Below, in pieces: positions 1 to 6,196 of a stretch of DNA of 13,740 nucleotides; the first letter of the stretch is position 1, and the number at the start of each line of letters is the position of its first letter. Made by a program: the position numbers and the translations under genes. Source of the stretch: JASEJA01 sp038872535 (GTDB lineage Archaea > Thermoproteota > Bathyarchaeia > Bathyarchaeales > Bathycorpusculaceae); the NCBI GenBank assembly GCA_038872535.1, contig JAVZJY010000033.1, positions 1 to 13,740 on the forward strand, read 5' to 3'. The notes under the pieces are model-generated. The model did not search any database and was not told the DNA's origin. It saw only the letters and a list, made by a program, of their open reading frames with translations.

Positions 1-507
1 CCATGTGATTGCTTTTTCGTCTGGTTCAAGTTGTATTGGTGTGGATATGTTGTCGCTTGGTGGGACATTGTTGAATGTTAAATCCCATTTTGCTGTGTCG
101 AATGGGTAATAGTAGTATGTTGTTGCTGTGAAGATTGGTTCAGACACGTTGAATGTTATCGCTGTTTCTGTTAGGTATATGGGCATTGTTCCGTTGTTTT
201 TTACGATTAGTCCTATTTTTATTGTCCATTCTTGTCCGGTGACGTTTTCGCAGTTTGCTATTAGTGTGGTGTTGTCCTCTGTGACGTAGTAATAGATTGG
301 GTGTGTGTCGTTGAAGTCGCCTGTTGGTGTTAGCAGTTTGTCTGATGTTATGATTAGTTGGGCTTTGGCTGTTGTTATTGTTCCTTGGATGTGTATGGTT
401 TCCATCCAGTGCGAGTAGCTGTAGCCTGTTATTGCTAGGGCTAATAGTAGTGTTAGGAAGGTTATGCTTACGGTTTTGTTGGTTAGCATATTTCTATATC
501 TTCTCAT
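1..507 (-). CDS. SipW-type secreted TasA/camelysin-like protein (3' end outside window)
   Basis: The frame is open from ATG at 507 to the window edge (169 codons, last TGG), so the C-terminus is missing. An SD GGAGG lies 8 nt before the ATG, inside the last codons of the upstream gene, which suggests translational coupling. Residues 11-30 form a hydrophobic signal segment ending in GYSYSHW, followed by IHIQGTITTAKA. This matches the signal and first-strand pattern of the other three secreted proteins of the cluster. The stretch IVKNNGTMPIYL (about 101-112) aligns with the NTG..P motif of the paralogues. The body is rich in Thr, Asn and beta-strand pattern, with sequons such as NVT and NGT. 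I infer an exported beta-sandwich subunit. Nearly all codons end in A or C. Met7 is a possible alternative start. The family assignment rests on the shared pattern, not on a database match. Confidence 0.72.
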   Translation of the reverse strand, partial: MRRYRNMLTNKTVSITFLTLLLALAITGYSYSHWMETIHIQGTITTAKAQLIITSDKLLTPTGDFNDTHPIYYYVTEDNTTLIANCENVTGQEWTIKIGLIVKNNGTMPIYLTETAITFNVSEPIFTATTYYYYPFDTAKWDLTFNNVPPSDNISTPIQLEPDEKAITW

Positions 508-511
508 TTTA

Positions 512-1390
512 TCATCCTCCTAGGTTGTTGAATCCGTCGCACATGTTCTTCCAGTATTCGTACTTGTTTGTTTGGTTGTTTAGTAGGGCGTTTTCTGAGC
601 CTTGGATTATTTCCCAGGCGGTCATGCCTTTGTATTTGTAGCCTTCTGTCCATCCTGCTACGTAGTTTAGCCATAAAGCCAATAGTTGGGCTTTGAGTTT
701 TGCTTCCATGTTGTACCATGGTGGGCTGAGGATTTTTGAGGCGTTTTGGAATTTTTGGGTGCGTGTGCCTGTGAATTCGTAGATTGGTGATTGAGTGCTA
801 ATTTGGTTTAGGTATTGTTCGAGGGTTTCTGCTGGTACTTGTGGTTTGCCGCCTTTGCATAGGGCTTTGTCGAATTGTTCTTTCCAGAAGCCTATTGTGC
901 GTGGGTAGCCTTCTTGGCATTTTAAGCCTATTTTTATTTGGAAAGTGTATGTCCAGTTTTGTTTTGCTGGTTGGAGTATGTGGACTGTTGTTAGTCCGTT
1001 TATTTTTTCGCATGGTTGGAGCCATGTGCAGGTGTGGTTTGTTGTTGTTATTTCGAGGGCTTCTGGGTTGGGGTTCGTTATTGTTAGGCTGTCGAAGTGG
1101 ATTGGTCTGCAGCCTGTGTTTTTGATTGTGTAGTTTATGTATGCCATATAGCATGGGTAGGCGTTTGTTATGTAGGCTTTTATTGTGTCGCTTGTGCAGC
1201 CTATTATGTTGGCGGTTATGTTTGCTACGTCTTTTTCTATTTCGTTGTCCCATGTTTTTACGCTTATGAATTTGACGTCGCAGTTGCAGTAGCAGTTTAT
1301 GTTTATTCCGCCGTTTGTGCATGCGTAGCTGTAGCCTATTGCTGTTAATGTGATTATTATTAGGGCTAGCGTTATTAGCAATTTTTTCAT
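512..1390 (-). CDS. Cysteine-rich secreted protein: TasA/camelysin-like domain plus GFWK-type C-terminal domain
   Basis: 292 residues. ATG at 1390 overlaps the stop of the upstream peptidase gene (ATGA), and GGAGG lies 7 nt upstream, within that gene. Residues 3-22 are a signal segment ending GYSYA. Residues 76-100 (AYPC, then YINYTIKNTGC) match the core motif of the neighbouring paralogues, and VHILQ with a YTF strand near 136-151 matches their C-terminal strands. Unlike them it adds about 130 residues that begin RTIGFWK (164-170). TIGFWK-type motifs are known from bacterial and archaeal extracellular proteins, but no function is established that I can name. Twelve cysteines (24, 33, 35, 37, 65, 80, 94, 121, 127, 158, 178, 284) suggest disulfide bonds outside the cell. 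Several N-glycosylation sequons are present. I infer a specialised fibre tip, adhesin or anchor subunit. Third codon positions are nearly all A or C. Confidence 0.72.
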   Translation of the reverse strand: MKKLLITLALIIITLTAIGYSYACTNGGININCYCNCDVKFISVKTWDNEIEKDVANITANIIGCTSDTIKAYITNAYPCYMAYINYTIKNTGCRPIHFDSLTITNPNPEALEITTTNHTCTWLQPCEKINGLTTVHILQPAKQNWTYTFQIKIGLKCQEGYPRTIGFWKEQFDKALCKGGKPQVPAETLEQYLNQISTQSPIYEFTGTRTQKFQNASKILSPPWYNMEAKLKAQLLALWLNYVAGWTEGYKYKGMTAWEIIQGSENALLNNQTNKYEYWKNMCDGFNNLGG

Positions 1391-2709
1391 GTTTTTTCCT
1401 CCTTTTTTTGTTGTTTATATGTGAGTAGTAAGTATGAGTATGCGGTTAGGGTGAGGGCTGTGGTTATGTATACTCCGTTTTTTAGGGCTAATGTGGCGCC
1501 TTCTGTTATGGTGTTTGGAAGGGTTGTGGTTATGAATGTGTAGGCGTTTGCGAAGAATTCTTTTAGGTATATGCTAACCCATCCCAGTTTTGGTATTGTT
1601 AGAAGGACTTTGCCCATTATTTGGCGTTCGTTTATTGGGTCATCTGGCGCATTGTTAGCGTCGCCTTGGGTTACGAACCATAGGGTTCCGCCTGATGTGT
1701 ATTTGTCTATGACGCGGTGGATGATTGGGGCTTCTGCGGTTGTTTGGTATTGGATTATGTCGCCTATTTTTATTGTGGCTGGTGGTGTTGCTATTACTAT
1801 TGCGATGTCGCCTGGATTAAGTGTTGGCGTCATGCTTCCGCTTGCGATTATTGTTGGCGTAAAGCCCAGTAAGCCTGTTGTTGACCATACGGCGACTACG
1901 CCTATTAGGGCTATGGCTGTCCAGTATATTGTTTGGTTTTTTGCTTTTTTGGTTATGCGTATGCGTTGTATTTGGCGGCGTTCTTTGGCGGTTGTGGGTA
2001 GTGGTTTTACTGTGGTGTCTAGGATTATGAAGCCTATTGTTGTGGCTGTTACTGTTAGTATTGATTGGGTTTGCCATTGGATGTTGGGTAGTATGGGGCT
2101 GAACCATGTGAAGAAGGCTGGAACCGCCATATACGTTAGGTTTGCTGGTAAGGCGCCTAAGTAGGCGAAGTATGTGGCTAATAGACTTGTGGCGAGTGTT
2201 GGGATTAGTGTGCGGATTAGGAATTCAGTTATGGCGAGTGGTGTTGTTAAGTCTAGGTAGTTGGGTATTGTTGGTGTTAAAAGCGTGTAGAATAGGCTTA
2301 TGAGCAATATTGTCATTGTTGGTTTGTGTTTGCTTATGGTTTGGGCGAGGTAAGCCCGTGAGATTTCGGTTGCCAAGAAAGGCGTTAACAAGAATGGGAA
2401 GTATATGGCTAATGCGGTGGGAGTCCATGTGAGGGCGTTTTTGCCGAAGCCCATGAAGAACGCCATAAAAACTGAAAGGAAAATTTGGAAAACTGCAATT
2501 ATTGAGGCAAGTTGGATTAGGGTTTTATCTGTTTTTAGAATGTTGGTTTGAGAATGTTTAGCCATAAACAATGTTGCGGGTATTATGGTTGCCCATAAAA
2601 TGGCGTCTACAATAAAAATCATTTCACCTCTAAAGGTGAAGGGAACAATTAGATTTGTGAGTAGGTAAACGGTTAAGATTAGAACGGAAATTACGAATAT
2701 GTACTTCAT
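1387..2709 (-). CDS. S26B (SipW/Sec11-type) signal peptidase with polytopic N-terminal domain
   Basis: 440 residues from ATG at 2709. An in-frame ATG at 2802 would overlap the upstream gene and add 31 residues before a natural membrane-segment start, so the shorter form is preferred. Residues 1-230 hold about eight hydrophobic segments with no motif I recognise. A further segment at about 261-282 leads into the catalytic domain: SGSM (290-293, nucleophile Ser292 before Met), NPGD, then IIHRVI with His331, and QGDAN with Asp350. Ser/His/Asp without the bacterial Lys is the S26B arrangement used by SipW, Sec11 and archaeal peptidases. A C-terminal membrane segment lies at about 412-431. It probably cleaves the SipW-type signals of the four neighbouring secreted proteins. 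Family members usually have about 150-200 residues, so the large N-terminal domain is unusual. Codon composition changes within the gene at about 2300-2460. Confidence 0.85.
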   Translation of the reverse strand: MKYIFVISVLILTVYLLTNLIVPFTFRGEMIFIVDAILWATIIPATLFMAKHSQTNILKTDKTLIQLASIIAVFQIFLSVFMAFFMGFGKNALTWTPTALAIYFPFLLTPFLATEISRAYLAQTISKHKPTMTILLISLFYTLLTPTIPNYLDLTTPLAITEFLIRTLIPTLATSLLATYFAYLGALPANLTYMAVPAFFTWFSPILPNIQWQTQSILTVTATTIGFIILDTTVKPLPTTAKERRQIQRIRITKKAKNQTIYWTAIALIGVVAVWSTTGLLGFTPTIIASGSMTPTLNPGDIAIVIATPPATIKIGDIIQYQTTAEAPIIHRVIDKYTSGGTLWFVTQGDANNAPDDPINERQIMGKVLLTIPKLGWVSIYLKEFFANAYTFITTTLPNTITEGATLALKNGVYITTALTLTAYSYLLLTYKQQKKEEKT

Positions 2710-2728
2710 TTTTCCTATTCCATGTATC

Positions 2729-2739
2729 GTATAAAATAC
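2729..2739 (-). promoter_or_regulatory. Candidate internal TATA box for the peptidase gene
   Basis: The minus strand reads GTATTTTATAC, centred about 25 nt before the ATG at 2709. A start site at that spacing would give a leaderless peptidase transcript, which fits the weak ribosome site of this gene next to the strong GGAGG sites of its neighbours. The sequence is short and AT-rich, so the call is tentative. Confidence 0.3.
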
Positions 2740-2740
2740 T

Positions 2741-2746
2741 AAAAAA
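2741..2746 (-). terminator. T-run after the second secreted-protein gene
   Basis: Six consecutive T on the minus strand lie about 30 nt after the stop of the 2775-3368 gene, with no hairpin. T-runs alone can terminate archaeal transcription. If used, this would separate abundant structural mRNA from the peptidase mRNA. Confidence 0.3.
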
Positions 2747-2774
2747 GGGAATGAAGATTGACGGTATTGAATTT

Positions 2775-3368
2775 TTATGGCGGCGGTACGTATTCGTTCC
2801 ACTGGACTAGTTGTATCTTGAAAGTAAAGTAGTATGTTGACCCTGGTGTAGCTGTTTGGAGTACGTGGATGTCCATGCTTGTTTCTTTGCTCTGTCCTGG
2901 CTCTACTTGCTCTCCTATTGAGTCTGTGATGTAGAATTCTATGTCTGGTTTTCCGTCTCCGTCAAGGTCTACTTTTACCCATGTGTTCTCAGGCACTATT
3001 GTGCTATCCACAGTATAGCCTTGAATCTTCCAAGCTACATTTCCAGTGTTCTTTATAGTGATGCTGAAGTGAACGTTGTAGGATGGATAACCATGGTTTA
3101 TGGTTACATAGCATATTTCTTGGTCCTTTGCGTCGATGGTGCATATTGTTTCTCCGACATCCTTTGGTGGATATGTTGCCCCTTCAGGGCGAGGGTCAAG
3201 TGTGCCCGGCGGGTCGTTGCTGAACCAATAGGTTACTATTCCATCCAACTTGCCTGTGTTTACTGTGCCGTGTATGTGTAGGTTTTTGTCCCATAGGGCG
3301 TAACCTATTCCTGTTATCATTAGCGCGATTAGTAGGATGCTAAATGTTGCTGTTAGTTTTGTTTTCAT
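2775..3368 (-). CDS. SipW-type secreted TasA/camelysin-like protein with Ca-binding loop
   Basis: 197 residues. ATG at 3368 has GGAGG 8 nt upstream. The signal segment (about 8-24) ends GIGYALW, followed by HIHGTVNTGKLDG, the same order as in the 3400-3939 protein and close to the G-T-L-D pattern after the signal of TasA/camelysin proteins. The core motif GYPSYNVHFSITIKNTG spans about 93-109, and the protein ends with a strand containing VQWNEY, also shared with its upstream neighbour. Residues 134-142 (DLDGDGKPD) form a textbook EF-hand/dockerin/thrombospondin-type calcium loop that the neighbour lacks. I infer an exported beta-sandwich fibre or coat subunit, perhaps calcium-stabilised. It lies 31 nt after the upstream paralogue, so the two are probably co-transcribed. 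Codon use is mixed, unlike the genes after 2450. Confidence 0.77.
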   Translation of the reverse strand: MKTKLTATFSILLIALMITGIGYALWDKNLHIHGTVNTGKLDGIVTYWFSNDPPGTLDPRPEGATYPPKDVGETICTIDAKDQEICYVTINHGYPSYNVHFSITIKNTGNVAWKIQGYTVDSTIVPENTWVKVDLDGDGKPDIEFYITDSIGEQVEPGQSKETSMDIHVLQTATPGSTYYFTFKIQLVQWNEYVPPP

Positions 3369-3399
3369 TTATGATTCCTCCTAAAGCGTTAGAGAGCGT

Positions 3400-3939
3400 C
3401 TATGACACTGGATATTCATTCCATTGAACAACATGAATTGTCACACTGAAAGTGTATTCAGTGTTTTGGGCTGCATCGTTGGTGAGGTGTACTTCTAAAT
3501 CAGCTGCAATAGACTTGCCAGCATCCACTTGTGTTCCAACAAGGTTTGAGGGCGTGACAGTTACTGTTCCTGGGAAGCCTTGAGGGCTAACAGATACATC
3601 GTTAACTACCCATGGGGTTGTGCCTGTATTCGTTATGTTATAGTTTATGTGAATCGTTATACATGGATACAACCCATCAATCGTGACTAAAAGAGTTTCA
3701 GGGTCATTTTCGGCAGTATTCACTGTTACAGTTATCCCAGTCAACTTCTCTTGAGGTACAGACTGGCTATCATTGTATGTGGCTGTCCAAGTGAATGGTC
3801 CTTCAAATATTGCATCTAAAGTGCCAGTATGAACCGTACCATCTATGTATATATATTTGCTCCACAAAGCATAGCTAACTCCAGCAAGCATAAGAGCAAT
3901 CAGTAAAACAGCAGAAATTCCAACCATCTTATTCTTCAT
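3400..3939 (-). CDS. SipW-type secreted TasA/camelysin-like protein, first gene of the cluster
   Basis: 179 residues. ATG at 3939 is preceded by GGAGAGTGAT (3946-3955) and six A; this resembles an extended SD (GGAGGTGAT), and a second purine block lies further up. The signal segment (about 7-24) ends VSYALW, then YIDGTVHTGTLDA. TGTLD just after the signal is typical of SipW-dependent TasA/camelysin proteins. Residues 91-107 (YPCITIHINYNITNTG) carry the core motif shared by all the secreted paralogues here, and the tail VQWNEYPVS resembles that of the next gene. As the first gene, with the clearest promoter and leader, it is a candidate major subunit of an extracellular fibre. That role is inferred from similarity of organisation to tapA-sipW-tasA. 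I cannot separate fibre, coat or secreted enzyme-like (camelysin) roles from sequence alone. Confidence 0.77.
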   Translation of the reverse strand: MKNKMVGISAVLLIALMLAGVSYALWSKYIYIDGTVHTGTLDAIFEGPFTWTATYNDSQSVPQEKLTGITVTVNTAENDPETLLVTIDGLYPCITIHINYNITNTGTTPWVVNDVSVSPQGFPGTVTVTPSNLVGTQVDAGKSIAADLEVHLTNDAAQNTEYTFSVTIHVVQWNEYPVS

Positions 3940-3983
3940 TTTTTTATCACTCTCCTTTTCTCCTCTTTTGGGTTATCTTTAAC

Positions 3984-4057
3984 GTGCCCCACACTCGGCA
4001 CGGGCTAAGCCACGGCCTAACCATTACAGTACAACTAGCCGGCTAAACTGCCTAACC
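3984..4057 (-). promoter_or_regulatory. Structured 5' leader with three hairpins
   Basis: On the minus strand three stem-loops follow one another: 4057-4041 (GGTTAGGC...TTAGCC, 7 pairs), 4022-4003 (GGTTAGGCC/GGCTTAGCC, 8-9 pairs) and 4001-3984 (GTGCC/GGCAC, 5 pairs). The first two are related repeats. Both use G-U pairs that exist only in minus-strand RNA; on the plus strand these become A-C mismatches. A DNA palindrome TAGCCGGCTA (4036-4045) overlaps the first. The predicted transcript start falls next to the first hairpin. No known riboswitch class is recognised. Confidence 0.5.
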
Positions 4058-4081
4058 AAACAATATGTCTAACAACAACCA

Positions 4082-4089
4082 CATATAAA
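4082..4089 (-). promoter_or_regulatory. TATA box for the secreted-protein cluster
   Basis: The minus strand reads TTTATATG. A start site about 25 nt downstream would be near 4058-4060, immediately before the first leader hairpin at 4057, giving a leader of about 118 nt. The agreement between box and hairpin supports the call. Confidence 0.5.
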
Positions 4090-4166
4090 CACCCATGGAA
4101 CAATAATCTAGACCAAAAAACCAGAACAAAAACCCACACAACACAAAACATAAAACACCCGAAACA

Positions 4167-4174
4167 CTAAAAAA
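4167..4174 (+). promoter_or_regulatory. Candidate TATA box for tRNA-Phe
   Basis: CTAAAAAA lies about 24-31 nt before the mature tRNA 5' end, the spacing expected of an archaeal tRNA promoter. The surrounding tract is A-rich, so other positions are possible. Confidence 0.35.
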
Positions 4175-4197
4175 CCCCCAAAACAAATCCAAAACTA

Positions 4198-4271
4198 GCC
4201 GAGGTAGCTCAGCCTGGGAGAGCGCCCGGCTGAAGACCGGGTTGTCGCCGGTTCAAACCCGGCCCTCGGCA
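4198..4271 (+). tRNA. tRNA-Phe (GAA)
   Basis: A complete cloverleaf can be drawn. The acceptor GCCGAGG/CCTCGGC is fully paired. The D stem is GCTC/GAGC. The anticodon stem is CCCGG/CCGGG around loop CTGAAGA with anticodon GAA at 4232-4234. The T stem is GCCGG/CCGGC with loop TTCAAAC. The discriminator is A4271. CCA is not encoded and there is no intron. Confidence 0.98.
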
Positions 4272-4272
4272 C

Positions 4273-4277
4273 TTTTT
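4273..4277 (+). terminator. T5 terminator of tRNA-Phe
   Basis: Five T start two bases after the discriminator base, the usual archaeal tRNA 3' signal. The following stretch to 4427 holds nothing I can support. Confidence 0.55.
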
Positions 4278-4427
4278 GACAAACTCTCAACATAGGCCAT
4301 TTCCAGTCAAAGAGATTGGCACCGCATTTCACTATTGACTACACTCGATGACCCTCATCTTTGCTAAACGCTCAACCTCCATCCGCATGCTCTTAACCAA
4401 CTGATTCAGCGAAATTTACATACAAAT

Positions 4428-5669
4428 TTACTGGATCAATGTTTGATATATTTCGAGTGTTTGCTCTGCGGTTTTTCTCCATGTAAAGTATTGCAAGACT
4501 CTTTTCCGTCCGTTTTCCCCCCATGTCTTGGCTCTTTGCATATCTTTGAGGGCTTCTTTTATTCCCCATGCAATGTCAGCTGGGTCTTCGCCGTTGACAT
4601 GAATACCGTTTTGGTCTAGACCTAATGGAACTACTTGTTCTCTGAAGCCCACTACTCCATGAGCGCCGACGACTACGGGCTTCGCCATTGCCATTGCTTC
4701 TAAGCTTACTATGCCGAATGGCTCGTATACTGACGGAAAGACACACACATCTGCAGCGGCATAATGTAGAATTCGTTCTTCTTCCGGCACAAAATCAAAA
4801 CGACAAATAACGTTATCTTTTATTCCAAGTCTAGCAGCTGTTTCCGCTATGTCCCCTTCTTCTTCGCCTTTGCCTAAAATCACAAGTTTCGTCTGCGGAT
4901 AATCCCTCAAAACTGTGGGCATTGCCTGTAGTAGATTCTTAACACCCTTTACCCAAGTTAATCTTCCAAGGAAAAGAAGCACTTTCCAACCGTTTGAAAT
5001 GTCATACTTCTCTCGAATCTTCTTAACATCTTCAGGTTTACAGTTTTGTGGATTATAGCGTATAGGGTCCACACCATTCCATACAACGCTTATTTTTTGC
5101 TGAGGCCAACCATGACGCGTCAAATCGTCCTTCATTGCATGGCTAACTGTTATTATCCTATCCGCCGCCTGCGCAGTCGCCGACTCGAGATGTGAAACAA
5201 CCTCTGAGCCTTGTCCACCGCTTCGTCCCCATTCTGTGCTATGGACGTGGAAAACAACTGGGATTTTAGTTTCATTTTTAATTATTAAACCAGCTATGCT
5301 ACTTAACCAGTCATGCACACAGACAACATCAAATTTATACCCTTCTTTCCTGATTAATCCATTAATAAATTTGGTTGCGCTGAGAACATTGTAAATGAAG
5401 ATGTCGTTAAAGAAGCGAATGTTCGTTCCCCATCTCCGCAAGTCCTCCGTAACAAACATTGGAAAAACGTTGCTTGCATCTGCAATTAGAGGCCGATGAA
5501 CTTCAACTCCTTTAAAAATCTCCCGTGTATTCAAATCTCCAGGATTAAGCGTAAAAACCGTGACATCGTGACCTAACTCAACGAACTCATGAGTTATATA
5601 TTCTGCATATGTTCCTAAACCGCCTACAAGCTTAGGCGGGTATTCCCAAACAAAGAACCCTATTCGCAT
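4428..5669 (-). CDS. GT4-family glycosyltransferase, glycogen-synthase-like
   Basis: 413 residues, a normal length for a two-domain GT-B enzyme. ATG at 5669 has GGGAG 6 nt upstream. The N-terminus EYPPKLVGGLGTYAEYI (about 9-25) has the sugar-nucleotide GGLG loop seen in glycogen and starch synthases. VHDW at 118-121 is a second motif of that group. The C-terminal domain carries FLGRLTWVKG with Arg236 and Lys241 for phosphate contacts, and the E-x7-E motif EPFGIVSLE (Glu316, Glu324). No signal or membrane segment is seen, so it is probably cytosolic. It likely transfers glucose from ADP- or UDP-glucose to a growing alpha-glucan, but GT4 members also build surface glycans and compatible solutes, so the acceptor is open. 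A decayed phosphohexomutase fragment (glucose-1-phosphate supply) lies just upstream on the other strand. Confidence 0.85.
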   Translation of the reverse strand: MRIGFFVWEYPPKLVGGLGTYAEYITHEFVELGHDVTVFTLNPGDLNTREIFKGVEVHRPLIADASNVFPMFVTEDLRRWGTNIRFFNDIFIYNVLSATKFINGLIRKEGYKFDVVCVHDWLSSIAGLIIKNETKIPVVFHVHSTEWGRSGGQGSEVVSHLESATAQAADRIITVSHAMKDDLTRHGWPQQKISVVWNGVDPIRYNPQNCKPEDVKKIREKYDISNGWKVLLFLGRLTWVKGVKNLLQAMPTVLRDYPQTKLVILGKGEEEGDIAETAARLGIKDNVICRFDFVPEEERILHYAAADVCVFPSVYEPFGIVSLEAMAMAKPVVVGAHGVVGFREQVVPLGLDQNGIHVNGEDPADIAWGIKEALKDMQRAKTWGENGRKRVLQYFTWRKTAEQTLEIYQTLIQ

Positions 5670-5687
5670 CTTACTCTCCCACTTTAA

Positions 5688-5696
5688 GTTTATAAT
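5688..5696 (-). promoter_or_regulatory. Candidate TATA box for the glycosyltransferase
   Basis: The minus strand reads ATTATAAAC. Its spacing would place the start near the ATG itself, in conflict with the good SD at 5676-5680, so a box further upstream (for example TTTAATAC near 5712-5719) is equally possible. Confidence 0.25.
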
Positions 5697-5844
5697 GCAA
5701 TTAGGTTTGTATTAAAGGATGCTCATACCTTCACCTTTAGTTATAGTGCAGTAAAAAACTTGAATATTGAACCTCTCAGAAAAGGTTGGGGCATAATGAA
5801 TCTACACTTTACGTTTAAGGAAAAGGTTTTGCTCCGAGTTTTAA

Positions 5845-5991
5845 AAAGATGAAAGTTGGTTGCTTATTCGACCGTCTGGGACAGAACCACTTATTCGAAT
5901 ATATGGAGAATCAACTAACAACGAGAAATTGCAAGCCATATTAAAAGAAGGAAGGAGACTTATTGTCAAAGTGTTAAGTGAACAATCGTAG
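5845..5991 (+). pseudogene. Remnant of a phosphoglucomutase/phosphomannomutase C-terminal domain
   Basis: Reading the plus strand from 5845 gives KDESWLLIRPSGTEPLIRIY, then GES..., 48 codons to TAG at 5989-5991. RPSGTEP with a following R-x-Y-x-E is the phosphate-binding signature of domain 4 of alpha-D-phosphohexomutases, normally found near the C-terminus of a protein of about 450 residues. Here an in-frame TAA (5842-5844) closes the frame directly upstream, there is no start codon with an SD, and I could not recognise the missing roughly 400 residues in 5700-5844. The rest (EKLQAILKEGRRLIVKVL) also fits the family's last helix, so this is not a chance motif. I infer a decayed gene. It could have supplied hexose-1-phosphate to the adjacent glycosyltransferase. 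Confidence 0.75.
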
Positions 5992-6026
5992 CATAGTTTT
6001 TCAAGGGCACCATCTGAAATTATTGA

Positions 6027-6176
6027 CTATTTCTTTATTATCTCAATTTCAGCGTAAACGAATATTCCTTTGTGTTTCCTTTCAAATTCCTTCAGTAGCT
6101 CAGTAATATTTCTCTCTAACTCGTCTAAATCGTGTTTTGGCAAGAATTCAACTTTAGTTAACGAGACATCTGGCAT
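6027..6176 (-). CDS. Hypothetical 49-residue protein
   Basis: ATG at 6176 (MPDVSLTKVEF...) is chosen because GGAAGTGAT, close to an extended SD, ends 4 nt upstream. A longer frame back to 6227 would run through the palindromic leader and has no better ribosome site. The product is charged, with a predicted strand, a helix rich in Glu, Leu and Lys (about 16-32) and a second strand IFVYAEIEII near the end: a beta-alpha-beta pattern that could dimerise. No membrane segment or signal is seen. I do not recognise a family. It ends convergently with the phosphohexomutase remnant. Confidence 0.55.
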   Translation of the reverse strand: MPDVSLTKVEFLPKHDLDELERNITELLKEFERKHKGIFVYAEIEIIKK

Positions 6177-6196
6177 AACAATCACTTCCTTAACTG

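Larger units (their letters stand above)
4058..4197. other. A/C-rich, nearly G-free tract between divergent cluster and tRNA
   Basis: By hand count only about six G occur in 140 plus-strand bases; the rest is mostly A and C. It contains the promoter of the minus-strand cluster and presumably that of tRNA-Phe. No ORF or repeat unit is convincing here. Confidence 0.6.

Noticed and set aside
841..1348. Plus-strand open frames opposite the Cys-rich gene
   Set aside because: They are a by-product of the A/C-ending codons on the minus strand, have Val/Cys/Leu/Tyr-rich low-complexity products and no ribosome sites.
1571..2164. 197-codon plus-strand frame opposite the peptidase gene
   Set aside because: The minus strand carries the catalytic SGSM, HRVI and GD motifs; the plus frame has no recognisable motif.
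2710..2802. 31-residue N-terminal extension of the peptidase
   Set aside because: It would overlap the upstream gene's end, has no SD and precedes a natural start MKYIFVISVL at the first membrane helix.
4198..4271. tRNA-Phe as integration site of a genomic island
   Set aside because: The unusual cluster is on the 5' side of the tRNA, no integrase is present and I see no duplicated tRNA 3' end in the window.
4331..4404. Tiny minus-strand open stretch after the glycosyltransferase (about 20 helical residues)
   Set aside because: Too short, no SD and no recognisable similarity.
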